A DNA stretch of 64,000 bases, from the NCBI GenBank assembly GCA_021202985.1, contig JAJQCA010000047.1, positions 98,680-162,679 on the forward strand, read 5' to 3'. The notes under the pieces were generated by a model, which saw only the letters and a list, made by a program, of their open reading frames with translations, was not told the origin of the DNA and made no database searches. The translations under genes and the position numbers were made by a program. The DNA is from Alistipes sp. (GTDB lineage Bacteria > Bacteroidota > Bacteroidia > Bacteroidales > Rikenellaceae). Shown here one piece after another: positions 47,892 through 57,096 of the stretch (positions within the stretch are counted from its first letter, which is position 1; each line of letters begins with the position of its first letter).

Positions 47892-49976
47892 CTAAGGACG
47901 TTTAACGTATTTATCGAGCCAGCCGAAGAACTCGCGGTTCCAGACTATCGAGTTCTGGGGTTTGAACACCTGGTGGGCCTCGTTCTCGAATGCCACCAGC
48001 CGGGATGGAATACCGAGTACGCGGGCTGCCGTGAAGGCTTCGAGGCTCTGGGTATATGGTATCCGGAAGTCGTTCAGGCCGGTGATTATCAGTATTGGGG
48101 CGTGCCAGTTGCGCACGAATTTGTGCGGCGAGTTAGCGTAAGAGCGCTGCGCCGTGGCGTCGTCGCTCCAATATGGGCCACCGTAGTCGTTGTTGACGAA
48201 GAACAGCTCTTCGGTATGGCCGTACATACTCTCGAAGTTAAATATGCCGCAGTGGGATATTATACCCTTGAACCGGCCGCCGTCATTCCCGGCGAGGAAG
48301 AATGCCGAGTAGCCGCCGTAGCTGGCACCCACACATCCCAGGCGGGTTTCGTCTACCCACGGCTCTGCCGCCACGTCGTCGATGGCGCTCAGGTAGTCGC
48401 GGATGTTCTGGCCGCTGTAGTCACCCGAAATCTGGTCGAGCCACTCCTGACCGAACGAGGGAAGTCCGCGCCGGTTAGGCGCTACGACCACGTAGCCCTG
48501 CGCGGCCATCAACTGGAAGTTCCAGCGGTAGCTCCACGACTGGCTGACCACGCTCTGCGGCCCACCCTGGCAGTAGAGCAGGGCCGGGTATTTTTTCGTT
48601 TCGTCGAAATCAGGAGGCAGGATTACCCAGACCAGCATCTGCTTGCCGTCGGTGGTCTCAACCCAGCGCTCGCGCACCTCCCCGAGTTTTATCCCTTCGT
48701 AAATATCTTTGTTGACCTGTGTGATATACCAGTTGGAGCCGTTCTCGAGCCTGAATCCCAACAGCTCTGTAGCCATATTTATCCGGGTCACGGCACCCAC
48801 AGCACGGTTGCCTGAAACGGCGATATGGTTGATATCGTGCAGGCCTTCGGTTATCACTTCCACCTTACCGTCGAGAGTTACGCGGCATATCTGGTGGGTA
48901 GCCGTTATGGGAGCTATGAACAGCAGACTTTCGTTATTCTCCCATAGTATGTTGGCGGCGTTGTAGTCGAAATCGCGCGTCAGGTAACTTTTGCGGCCCG
49001 TGGCGAAGTCGTGAACGAACAGCCTCTCCTTATCGGCCTCGTTTCCCGGCCGTTCCATGCTCATAAAGGCCAGCTTGCTGTCGTCCGGCGAAAACACCGG
49101 GTATTTGTCGTACCCGACCATACCCTCGGTTAGGTTGACCGTGGTTCCCGTGGCGAGGTCATAAAGATAGATATCGGAATCGGTGCTTACGGCATACTCG
49201 GTGCCGGTCATTTTCTTGCAGGTGTAGGCCAGTAGAGTTCCGGCGTTATTCCATGCTATCTCCGAAGCGTCGAAATAGGGGGCCATCGGGGCGTCCCACG
49301 GTTCGCCGGGCATGATATCCGTGCCAGCGCCGAATTTACCGTCCACGATATCGGATATGAATATATGGTAATACTCGCCCCTGTCCCAGTAGTTCCAGTG
49401 GCGGGCCATCAGGTCGTCGTAGATAAGCGCTTTGGACTTGTCCATATCGGGGTAGATATCGGAAGATTCCACCTTACCCACCTTCACCTGCCTGTAATAA
49501 TATGCCTTCGAACCGTCGGGCGATATCCCGAAACCGTCTATTCCGCCCTCGACGTCCGAGAGGGCTTTTATAGTGCCGGAAGCCAAGTCGTAGACCCATG
49601 CCTGCCCGCTACCGGACCGGTCGCTCATAAAATAGACCGAGCGGCCGTCCCTGCTCCATACGGGCGACGAGTCGTTATGCCCGGCAGAGGTAATACGCTT
49701 CGGCTCGCTGACGTTGTAATCCGTCAGGTAGAGCGAACTGCTGCCCTTGTTTTCGTCCATATCGTAATGGGTGACGGCGTAGACGACCGTTTCCCCGTCG
49801 GGCGACAGGTCGAAACCGCCGATGCGGCCCATTTTCCACATAAGGTCGGGAGTGAGCACTCCGCCCTCCACGAGTTTGAAATCCTGTTCCATTGCGGGGT
49901 CGTTGACGGACGCCGCGGCGTCCTGATTAACCGCCACTGCGGCGCAAACTGCTATGGCAAGAATAGTTCCTTTCAT
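47892..49976 (-). CDS. S9 family serine peptidase (dipeptidyl peptidase 5-like), exported
   Basis: 694 residues: signal peptide (about 1-22), a beta-propeller of WD/PD40-like repeats (SPDG and SPDD motifs, residues ~50-420), then an alpha/beta hydrolase domain with GASYGGYSA (nucleophile Ser about 552), the Asp in TGLNDFRIPY (about 630) and His in NEAHQVF (about 667). The arrangement and length resemble DPP5 of Porphyromonas gingivalis, which releases dipeptides after hydrophobic or Ala residues in the periplasm. Substrate preference here is not known. With the M49 and M16 genes it forms part of a peptidase set typical of amino-acid-using Bacteroidales. Confidence 0.92.
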   Translation of the reverse strand: MKGTILAIAVCAAVAVNQDAAASVNDPAMEQDFKLVEGGVLTPDLMWKMGRIGGFDLSPDGETVVYAVTHYDMDENKGSSSLYLTDYNVSEPKRITSAGHNDSSPVWSRDGRSVYFMSDRSGSGQAWVYDLASGTIKALSDVEGGIDGFGISPDGSKAYYYRQVKVGKVESSDIYPDMDKSKALIYDDLMARHWNYWDRGEYYHIFISDIVDGKFGAGTDIMPGEPWDAPMAPYFDASEIAWNNAGTLLAYTCKKMTGTEYAVSTDSDIYLYDLATGTTVNLTEGMVGYDKYPVFSPDDSKLAFMSMERPGNEADKERLFVHDFATGRKSYLTRDFDYNAANILWENNESLLFIAPITATHQICRVTLDGKVEVITEGLHDINHIAVSGNRAVGAVTRINMATELLGFRLENGSNWYITQVNKDIYEGIKLGEVRERWVETTDGKQMLVWVILPPDFDETKKYPALLYCQGGPQSVVSQSWSYRWNFQLMAAQGYVVVAPNRRGLPSFGQEWLDQISGDYSGQNIRDYLSAIDDVAAEPWVDETRLGCVGASYGGYSAFFLAGNDGGRFKGIISHCGIFNFESMYGHTEELFFVNNDYGGPYWSDDATAQRSYANSPHKFVRNWHAPILIITGLNDFRIPYTQSLEAFTAARVLGIPSRLVAFENEAHQVFKPQNSIVWNREFFGWLDKYVKRP

Positions 49977-50068
49977 CTGGGAAATTATAAGTTTGTTAGA
50001 TTATCAAAATTAAAACTTTTCACCTATTGCCGCCGCCTGCCGGCTACATCGGCCGGGCCAGCGGGGGT

Positions 50069-50671
50069 TCACCGGGTCAGCCATCCGCCCGCGGCGAGCA
50101 CTTCGCGCACCGACGGGAAGCAGCCGGCTGCCTTGCCCTGCACTTCCGCCGAAGGCACCCATTCCACCGCCGTGATTCCCTCGGCGGTCTGGGGCACGGG
50201 TACCCCGTCGCCCGCGGCACGCATTGCGTACCAGTAGGTGCGCTTCAGAATCCATTCGCCGTGCAGGGGATAAAAGTGGAGGGTCTCGGTAAGGAGCGGG
50301 TCGTCGGTATAGGTTCCCACTTCCACAGCCGTCTCCTCGTAAACCTCCCGAAGCGCGCACGCCAGCGGCTGCTCGTCCTTTTCACGGTGCCCTTTGGGAA
50401 GGTCCCAACGGCCGTTGCGAAGTATCATCAGCAAGCTCCCGCCCGGCCCTGTCGCAACTCCACCGGCGGCGTCGACCAGCCGGAAATTCGCCATAAAGCG
50501 CCGCAGTTCGCCTTCCGGGTCGTCGGCCACGACAGCCATCTGTTTGTATTTCTCGAGATTTTCGACAATATTTGCGAAACTTTCACCCGCGGGCACGATA
50601 TGCACCGATACCGCCTCGGCAGGCCCATGCCGGAAAGACAGTTCGGTATCCCCGTAAAATATTTTGAACAT
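50069..50671 (-). CDS. Nudix hydrolase
   Basis: A 200-residue pyrophosphohydrolase. The Nudix box spans about residues 94-116 (GHREKDE, then REVYEETAV). The consensus Gly near its end is replaced by Ala115; the metal-binding Glu residues are intact. An N-terminal ~70 residues before the catalytic domain are unusual for short Nudix enzymes and may set specificity. Possible substrates are nucleotide sugars or oxidised nucleotides. Its start codon lies only 17 bp from that of pyrE in the opposite direction, so the promoters overlap the neighbours' coding sequence. Confidence 0.85.
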   Translation of the reverse strand: MFKIFYGDTELSFRHGPAEAVSVHIVPAGESFANIVENLEKYKQMAVVADDPEGELRRFMANFRLVDAAGGVATGPGGSLLMILRNGRWDLPKGHREKDEQPLACALREVYEETAVEVGTYTDDPLLTETLHFYPLHGEWILKRTYWYAMRAAGDGVPVPQTAEGITAVEWVPSAEVQGKAAGCFPSVREVLAAGGWLTR

Positions 50672-50688
50672 AAGCCACTTTTTCCGCT

Positions 50689-51327
50689 ATGGACAGACAA
50701 CAAACGGCACGCGGCATTGCCCGCGCACTGCTGCAAATTAAGGCAATAAAACTCAGCCCTGCAAATTATTTCACATGGGCATCAGGCTGGCACTCCCCTA
50801 TATACTGCGATAACCGGGCGACCCTGTCTTTCCCCGAAACAAGGAAGCTTATATATTCCTCATTCGCGGAACTCATAGCTGATAAATACCCGGAATGCGA
50901 TATTATTGCCGGGGTTGCTACCGGAGCCATAGCTCACGGGGCGCTGGCTGCCGAGGCGGCCGGGAAGCCGTTCATATACGTCCGTTCCGCACCCAAAGCG
51001 CACGGCCTGTCGAACCAGGTGGAAGGGGTCTACCAGCCCGGGGCGAGGGTAGTGGTGGTCGAAGACCTGGTATCGACCGGGGGCAGTTCCCTGAGCGCGG
51101 TGGAAGCCCTGCGCGATGCCGGGTGCCGGGTGTTGGGCATGGTGGCGATATTTACCTACGGTTTCGACGTGGCGGCCCAGCGGTTCTCCGCGTCCGGAGT
51201 AACGCTCGACACGCTGAGCGACTACGAGACCATGATAGCGGAAGCCGTGGCCGAAGGATATGTGACGGACGAGGATCTGGAGACGTTACGCCGGTGGAGG
51301 CAGGATCCTTCGAACTGGAATAAATAA
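50689..51327 (+). CDS. pyrE: Orotate phosphoribosyltransferase
   Basis: Adds the PRPP ribose-phosphate to orotate, giving OMP in UMP synthesis. The 212-residue protein has the PRPP motif VVVVEDLVSTGGSS (about residues 120-133) and the typical N-terminal FTWASGWHSPIYCDNR that binds orotate, with YVRSAPKAHGLSNQVEG in the flexible loop. No other pyr genes are nearby. The SRPBCC protein follows after 59 bp, an arrangement I have seen in other Bacteroidetes, but no functional link is known. Confidence 0.96.
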   Translation: MDRQQTARGIARALLQIKAIKLSPANYFTWASGWHSPIYCDNRATLSFPETRKLIYSSFAELIADKYPECDIIAGVATGAIAHGALAAEAAGKPFIYVRSAPKAHGLSNQVEGVYQPGARVVVVEDLVSTGGSSLSAVEALRDAGCRVLGMVAIFTYGFDVAAQRFSASGVTLDTLSDYETMIAEAVAEGYVTDEDLETLRRWRQDPSNWNK

Positions 51328-51386
51328 CTCCCCGCCGGGTACGGTTCTTGCCCGCAGGCACAGGAACGGAAAATTGAAAAACTTTT

Positions 51387-51797
51387 ATGGAAAAATACGA
51401 AAGCAAGCAGGCCCGGGTCGAACGGCCGGCATGGATGATATACAATACCCTCTCCGATTTCACCAACTTCACCCCCATATTGAAGGACAAGGTGGAAGGC
51501 TGGGAGGCCGATACGGACACCTGTTCTTTTACCGTCAAAGGTTTCCGGATTAACCTCCGTATAGTTGAGAGGGAGGAGAATAAACTTATAAAGATTGTCG
51601 GCGAGGACGGATCCCCGATGGATTTCACCTTCTGGATACAGATGAAGGAGATCGAACCTACCGACACCCGCCTGCGGCTGGTTCTCCACGTCCAGCTCAA
51701 CATGATGATGAAAATGATGGTGGGCGGCAAGATTCGCACCGGGCTGGACCAGGTGGTGGACCAGATTGCCTCCACGTTCAATAACGCGCCGGTATAG
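51387..51797 (+). CDS. SRPBCC (START-like) superfamily protein
   Basis: 136 residues with the helix-grip pattern: an N-terminal strand-helix YESKQARVERPAWMIYNTLSDFTNF, central beta-strands (CSFTVKGFRINLRIVEREENKLIKIVGED) and a long C-terminal helix beginning MMMKMMVGGKIRTGLDQVVDQIAS. Such proteins bind lipids, hydrophobic ligands or polyketides in a deep cavity; the ligand is unknown. It follows pyrE closely on the same strand, so it is likely in its transcript. No signal peptide. Confidence 0.75.
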   Translation: MEKYESKQARVERPAWMIYNTLSDFTNFTPILKDKVEGWEADTDTCSFTVKGFRINLRIVEREENKLIKIVGEDGSPMDFTFWIQMKEIEPTDTRLRLVLHVQLNMMMKMMVGGKIRTGLDQVVDQIASTFNNAPV

Positions 51798-51895
51798 CTA
51801 TTGCCCTCTTACATCGACCGCTGAGGGCCGTTTCGTGTGTCGACACCTATATCATTGCTCTGTACTGCCTGCCGGATTTGACTTGCCGGGCGGAC

Positions 51896-53677
51896 TTACG
51901 GCTCCTTCCAGTCGCCGTTATCTTTTATAATCCCGACGAGGGCCTCCACGGCATCCCGCTCGGGCACGGCACGGCGAACCAACCTGCGGCCCTTATACAG
52001 GCTTACCCTGCCGGCTCCCTCGCCCACGTAGCCGTAATCGGCATCGGCCATTTCACCGGGACCGTTCACTATACACCCCATCACACCTATTTTCAGGCCT
52101 TTAAGGTGGCTGGTCCGGCGCCGTATTTCGGCCAGAGTACCTTGCAGGTCGTACTGTGTGCGCCCACACCCGGGGCAGGCGATATATTCGGTATGGCTGA
52201 TGCGAACCCTCGCGGCCTGCATTATCGCCAGCGCGACACGGTCCGCCGAAACCGGCTCTCCGGCGGGCCATTCGAGCGGCACACTGTTTTCGAGCCGTAC
52301 TGCATCGGCCAGTCCGTCCAACAGCGGCATCCCGAAGTCGGCCGCTGCCCGCACGAAAAACTGTTCCGCATCCGTAAGGTTGTATTGACGGTCGAGGAGC
52401 ACGGGACGCCTGTCGGCTTTATCGCATATCTGCCGCTTCCAATATAACGCTGAAGGGGCGCAAGAGTCCGGCGGCGTGTCGGGAACCATTACCTCTCCGG
52501 ACCGGATACCGTTCATCGCTTCCGTGTCGAGCTCGCCGTATAGCAGCGGGACCGCTCCGCCTCCCGTATTCCCCACCTTAAGGGTAGGCCTTCGTTCCGG
52601 CACGGCCGGCGTAACGCTGCCTGCGTACTGTTCCTGGCGTGTACCGGCAAGGCTACCCGTTTCACTCGAGCCTGCGGACCCGGAGAACGCACCCGACTCC
52701 GGAGAACTATTTTTGTCAGCTTCCTCAATCGACCCGGAACCGACCTCTAAAAGGTCAACGTCGTAACCGGCACTACCGGACCGGACCGCAATTTCACCCT
52801 CGGACCCCATATCCTCGCTAACCGTATCACCGCTTATCCGGGGGCTTAGACCGTCGAAATAGCCGGTGAGTATCAGCCCGACCGGAATCTCGTTCTCAGG
52901 CGGTTCGGTAAGCGACACCCTGATTGTATCGCCTATACCTTCGGCCAGCAGGGTACCTATGCCCACGGCCGACTTTACCCGGCCTTCCATCCCGTCGCCC
53001 GCCTCGGTCACCCCGAGGTGGAGCGGGAAGGTCAGCCCCTCCCCGTCCATCCGCCGTACCAGCAGGCGGTAAGCGGCGACCATGACCCGTACGTTGCTCG
53101 ATTTCATGGACACCACCGCCTGGTCGAATCCCTCCGCGCGGCATACCCGCAGGAACTCCATGGCCGATTCGACCATGCCTTCCGGGGTGTCGCCCCATCG
53201 CTCCACGATTCGCGGCGACAGCGACCCGTGGTTTACCCCTATACGCAGGGCCGTTCCGCGGCCGCGGCAAACCTTCAGTAATTCCCGGAACAATTCCCCG
53301 TCCGGGTCGCGGTAATTGCCCGGGTTAATCCTAACCTTATCTACATACCGGGCGGCGATAAGGGCCGCGTCGGGCCGGAAATGGATATCGGCCACAAGGG
53401 CCACGTCGCCCATACCTTCGCAGCGAACTCTTTCCGCAATCTCCCGCAGGTTTTCAGCCTCGCGCGGACCCTGTGCCGTGAGGCGCACTATCCGCCCCCC
53501 GGCGGCGCGCACCGCCGCAATCTGCCGTACGCAGGCGTCCGTATCGAGGGTCGGTACGTTGGTCATGGACTGCACCGCAACCGGGTGTATCCCGCCGATT
53601 ACCACGCTACCGATTCGTACCTCGTGCGTCAATCTGCGCACGGGATGCATCTTATATTTACCCGGACTGTTATTCAT
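51896..53677 (-). CDS. ispG: 4-hydroxy-3-methylbut-2-enyl diphosphate synthase (IspG), three-domain form
   Basis: IspG reduces methylerythritol cyclodiphosphate to HMBPP in the MEP route to isoprenoids. The N-terminal TIM-barrel begins with HEVRIGSVVIGG and VQSMTNVPTLD and continues to about residue 285. The C-terminal 4Fe-4S domain holds CPGC (about 495) and GCIVNGPGE (about 530). Between them is the extra A* region of plant, Chlamydia and Bacteroidetes IspG, but here it is only ~180 residues and includes ~75 residues of Ser/Gly/Glu-rich low complexity (about 290-365). 593 residues is short for the three-domain class. Whether residues 1-9 or the Met at 10 (MHPVRR) starts the protein is uncertain. 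It provides precursors for polyprenyl diphosphate made by the gene at 25937. Confidence 0.93.
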   Translation of the reverse strand: MNNSPGKYKMHPVRRLTHEVRIGSVVIGGIHPVAVQSMTNVPTLDTDACVRQIAAVRAAGGRIVRLTAQGPREAENLREIAERVRCEGMGDVALVADIHFRPDAALIAARYVDKVRINPGNYRDPDGELFRELLKVCRGRGTALRIGVNHGSLSPRIVERWGDTPEGMVESAMEFLRVCRAEGFDQAVVSMKSSNVRVMVAAYRLLVRRMDGEGLTFPLHLGVTEAGDGMEGRVKSAVGIGTLLAEGIGDTIRVSLTEPPENEIPVGLILTGYFDGLSPRISGDTVSEDMGSEGEIAVRSGSAGYDVDLLEVGSGSIEEADKNSSPESGAFSGSAGSSETGSLAGTRQEQYAGSVTPAVPERRPTLKVGNTGGGAVPLLYGELDTEAMNGIRSGEVMVPDTPPDSCAPSALYWKRQICDKADRRPVLLDRQYNLTDAEQFFVRAAADFGMPLLDGLADAVRLENSVPLEWPAGEPVSADRVALAIMQAARVRISHTEYIACPGCGRTQYDLQGTLAEIRRRTSHLKGLKIGVMGCIVNGPGEMADADYGYVGEGAGRVSLYKGRRLVRRAVPERDAVEALVGIIKDNGDWKEP

Positions 53678-53800
53678 AACGGAATATTAACGGACTAAAT
53701 TAATCAAATTTTAACTTCCGGAAGTAACTTGGCGGTGGTCGCCACCTTGCCTGGGCGGGCACAGAACGTGCCGCGGGACGGTCGGCCGGGGAAAAATTGA

Positions 53801-53808
53801 TATCTTTG
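53801..53808 (+). promoter_or_regulatory. -7 box for recG (TATCTTTG)
   Basis: Exact consensus ending 8 bp before the recG ATG at 53817, so the leader is at most a few nucleotides. Confidence 0.6.
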
Positions 53809-53816
53809 GACATTAA

Positions 53817-55925
53817 ATGGCATCATACCTCGACAACAGCATAAAATTCCTGAAAGGGGTCGGCGATACCCGCGCGGCGCTCCTCGAACGGGAAGTCGGC
53901 ATCCGTACCATGCGCGACCTGCTGTGGTATTTCCCCTTTCGCTACGTCGACCGGTCGAGATTTTACCGCATTGCCGATATAAGGGACGAGTCGCTCGCGT
54001 TTATACAGCTACGGGCGCGTGTCGAAGGAGTAAGCGTTGTGGGAGCCGGGCGGAAAGCCCGGCTGGTGGCCTACGCCGGCGACGGTACGGGCCGGGTGGA
54101 ACTGGTCTGGTTCACGGGCATAAAGTGGCATGAGAAACGCATCGAACTGGGCCGGGAATATGTGATATTCGGCCGCCCCGGTTTCTTCAACGGCCAGCTT
54201 CAGATAACGCACCCCGAAATGGAAGATGTGGGCATCATTCGGCAGCGCCCGGCCGGTATGCAAGGCGTATACAGCACCACCGAGAAACTCTCCGCCGGTC
54301 ACCTCGGATCGAAGGCCATTTATAAACTTGTCTGCAACCTGTGGGAAGCGGCCCGGGAGCATATAACCGAAACCATTCCACGGCAGGTAATGGAGGAGTA
54401 CGGCCTCGTCCCCTTACGGGAAGCGCTCGAGAACATCCATTTCCCGAAGGACCAGCAGGCCCTTGCGGCCGCCCAATACCGCCTGAAGTTCGAGGAGCTT
54501 TTCGGGCTCCAGCTGGGCATCGTGGCTCAGCGGGAGGGACGGATACAAAAAACAAGCGGGTTCCTGTTCAACCGGGTGGGTGAAAAGTTCAACGGGTTTT
54601 ACAGCGGCCACCTGCCGTTCGAACTGACCGGGGCACAAAAGAGGGTAATAAAAGAGATACGGACCGATACCGTCACCGGCCACCAGATGAACCGCCTGCT
54701 GCAGGGTGACGTGGGCAGCGGCAAGACGCTTGTAGCTCTTATGAGCATGTTGCTTGCCTCGGACAACGGCTACCAGTCGTGTCTGATGGCCCCCACCGAG
54801 ATTCTCGCCCGCCAGCACCATGCCACCGTCGTAAAACTGCTGGACGGGATGGAAGTGCGTATAGCCGTGCTGACAGGTTCCACCCGGACGAAAGAGCGTA
54901 ACGACATTCTGGCCGGGCTGGAAACCGGGGAGATAGACATATTCGTGGGTACGCACGCATTGATAGAGGACCGGGTGAAGTTCGCAAACCTCGGGTTCGT
55001 GGTCATAGACGAACAGCACCGCTTCGGGGTGGAACAGCGGGCACGGCTCTGGACGAAGAACAACGCACTGCCCCACGTGCTTGTAATGACAGCCACACCC
55101 ATTCCCCGTACGCTGGCAATGACCCTGTACGGCGACCTCGACGTATCGGTTATAGACGAACTCCCGCCGGGTCGCAAACCGGTAAAAACCCTCCACCTGA
55201 GGGACTCCCAGCGGCTGCGGGTATACGGTTTCATGAAAGAGCAGATAGCCGCCGGCAGGCAGGTTTACGTCGTCTACCCGCTGATTCAGGAGTCCGAGAA
55301 GATGGACTATAAGGATTTGCAGGACGGTTTCGAAAGTATCAGCCGGCAGTTCCCCCCTCCGGACTATTTCACAACGGTGGTCCACGGCAAAATGAAGCCC
55401 GCGGACAAGGAGGCCAACATGAAACTTTTTAAGGACGGAACAGCCAATATTATGGTCTCGACGACCGTTATCGAGGTAGGCGTGGATGTGCCCAACGCGA
55501 CGGTAATGGTAATCGAAAGCGCGGAGAGGTTCGGCCTGTCGCAACTACACCAGTTGAGGGGCCGTGTGGGCCGTGGTGGCGAACAGTCGTTCTGCGTGCT
55601 GATGAGCGGAGATAAACTGTCGTCCGATGCGCGGGCGAGGCTCTCGGCGATGGTGCGTACCAACGACGGTTTCGAGCTCTCCGAACTCGATCTTAAGCTG
55701 CGCGGGGCGGGCGATATCGCAGGTACGCAGCAGAGCGGTTTGGCACTCGAATTGAAGATATCTAACCTCGGAAGGGATACCGCCGTCGTCGAAACCTGCC
55801 GCACCGCGGCAGAGAAGGTCTACGAGGGCGGTTATGTATTTGACCGGCACGACCGGGAACTGATAGAGACGCTGAAAAAGAGATTTACGGCCAAAAAAGA
55901 GGTCGATTTCAGCATGATTTCATAA
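53817..55925 (+). CDS. recG: ATP-dependent DNA helicase RecG
   Basis: Reverses stalled forks and branch-migrates Holliday junctions. 702 residues: an N-terminal OB-fold 'wedge' domain (about residues 10-190, YLDNSIKFLKGVGDTRAALLE at the start), then Walker A GDVGSGKT near 297, DEQHRFGVEQR near 398, ATPIPRTL, and C-terminal helicase motifs including the TRG motif region QLHQLRGRVGRGG. Length and order are as in the family. Divergent from ispG, 139 bp apart, with the recG -7 box at 53801-53808. Confidence 0.97.
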   Translation: MASYLDNSIKFLKGVGDTRAALLEREVGIRTMRDLLWYFPFRYVDRSRFYRIADIRDESLAFIQLRARVEGVSVVGAGRKARLVAYAGDGTGRVELVWFTGIKWHEKRIELGREYVIFGRPGFFNGQLQITHPEMEDVGIIRQRPAGMQGVYSTTEKLSAGHLGSKAIYKLVCNLWEAAREHITETIPRQVMEEYGLVPLREALENIHFPKDQQALAAAQYRLKFEELFGLQLGIVAQREGRIQKTSGFLFNRVGEKFNGFYSGHLPFELTGAQKRVIKEIRTDTVTGHQMNRLLQGDVGSGKTLVALMSMLLASDNGYQSCLMAPTEILARQHHATVVKLLDGMEVRIAVLTGSTRTKERNDILAGLETGEIDIFVGTHALIEDRVKFANLGFVVIDEQHRFGVEQRARLWTKNNALPHVLVMTATPIPRTLAMTLYGDLDVSVIDELPPGRKPVKTLHLRDSQRLRVYGFMKEQIAAGRQVYVVYPLIQESEKMDYKDLQDGFESISRQFPPPDYFTTVVHGKMKPADKEANMKLFKDGTANIMVSTTVIEVGVDVPNATVMVIESAERFGLSQLHQLRGRVGRGGEQSFCVLMSGDKLSSDARARLSAMVRTNDGFELSELDLKLRGAGDIAGTQQSGLALELKISNLGRDTAVVETCRTAAEKVYEGGYVFDRHDRELIETLKKRFTAKKEVDFSMIS

Positions 55926-55956
55926 AGAACCGGACGAAAGGACGGATATAAAAGAT

Positions 55957-55964
55957 TAAATTTG
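55957..55964 (+). promoter_or_regulatory. -7 box for the DUF3108 gene (TAAATTTG)
   Basis: Exact consensus 24 bp upstream of the ATG at 55989. Confidence 0.55.
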
Positions 55965-55988
55965 TAACATCTTAGCCTTGTATTGAAT

Positions 55989-56843
55989 ATGAAATTAAAA
56001 CCCGTATTATTATTTATAAGCCTGCTGGCCGCTATGTCCGCAAGGTCGCAGGTCATTCCGGCGAGCGGGGGGAATACCCCGCTGGACCAGGCTAAAGAGA
56101 TTGCTTTCAGCGACAACGAACGCCTTACATATGTGGTCAGCTACCGGGCTGCACTGGTTCCAAACATAGAGGCCGGCGAGGTAACCCTACGCACCAGCCG
56201 CACCACGGTCGATAACGTACCGGCATACAACATTTACGCCAACGCAAAGGTTTTCCCCAGTTTCAAAAAGATATTCGACCTGGACGACACCTACCAGTCG
56301 TGGCTTTCGGCCGAGAGCCTCCGCCCGCTGAAATATTCGTTCCGGCTGCGCGAAGGAAAGTTCCGGGCCAATTGCGACTATACGTACGACTGGAACAGCA
56401 TGAAGGTCACCACGTTCTACCATAACCTGAAAAAACCGGCCGGCAACGAACGGGTACTGGACCTCACAAACCGCAGTTACGACGCAATAGCGCTTTTCTA
56501 CAACCTGCGGTGCGTGGATATGGGCCAGTTCACCACCGGAGCGCGTTACACCCTCCAGATGGTATTGGACGACAAGATAAGGACCGTCTCCTTCACATTC
56601 CTCGGCAGGGAGCAGAAACGGGCCGGCCGCTCGGGGACTTTCAACACCCTCAAATTCTCATGCACCATAGCCACCTCCACCGAGGGCGAGAGTTTCGAGG
56701 ACGGGAGCGAATTCTATCTATGGGTGTCCGACGATAAGAACCGGATACCGGTCTATCTCGAATCGCCCGTGAAGGTCGGAAGTGTTCGTGTAACGCTGAC
56801 AGGCTTCCAGAACCTGCGCCACCCCGTGGCCAAGATCGACTGA
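55989..56843 (+). CDS. DUF3108 domain protein, exported
   Basis: 284 residues from the ATG at 55989 with a signal peptide (MKLKPVLLFISLLAAMSARSQ). The rest is all-beta, with NERLTYVVSYRAALVPNIEAGEVTL near the start and SPVKVGSVRVTLTGFQN near the end, resembling the DUF3108 family of exported beta-barrel-like proteins. The molecular function of the family is not known; a periplasmic ligand-binding or envelope role is likely. It follows recG but has its own -7 box. Confidence 0.7.
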   Translation: MKLKPVLLFISLLAAMSARSQVIPASGGNTPLDQAKEIAFSDNERLTYVVSYRAALVPNIEAGEVTLRTSRTTVDNVPAYNIYANAKVFPSFKKIFDLDDTYQSWLSAESLRPLKYSFRLREGKFRANCDYTYDWNSMKVTTFYHNLKKPAGNERVLDLTNRSYDAIALFYNLRCVDMGQFTTGARYTLQMVLDDKIRTVSFTFLGREQKRAGRSGTFNTLKFSCTIATSTEGESFEDGSEFYLWVSDDKNRIPVYLESPVKVGSVRVTLTGFQNLRHPVAKID

Positions 56844-56920
56844 CCCACGAGCAGCAGGGTTTCGGCGGCCAGGTCGGTAAAGATGCCCGGACGGCTGCGC
56901 CTTTAAACGATTTGGTTTAT

Positions 56921-56928
56921 TATATTTG
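56921..56928 (+). promoter_or_regulatory. -7 box for the coiled-coil protein gene (TATATTTG)
   Basis: Exact consensus 168 bp upstream of the ATG at 57097, implying a leader of about 160 nt that holds no gene. Confidence 0.5.
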
Positions 56929-57096
56929 TATTCCCGACGGCCGGGCAAGGACCGGGCAACGGCCGGAAATAAACCACGGTAGACCGGGCCGGGTGGATTG
57001 GGAAAGAAGTGGCTGCAGACCGGGACCGGAAAAGAGATCCGGCCGCAGAACCGGTAAGACCGGCAGAGCCACCCAAACTGAAAACGAGACTTTAAA

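Noticed and set aside
54414..55544. 376-codon minus-strand frame opposite recG
   Set aside because: RecG motifs cover this region on the plus strand; the shadow has no promoter or domain.
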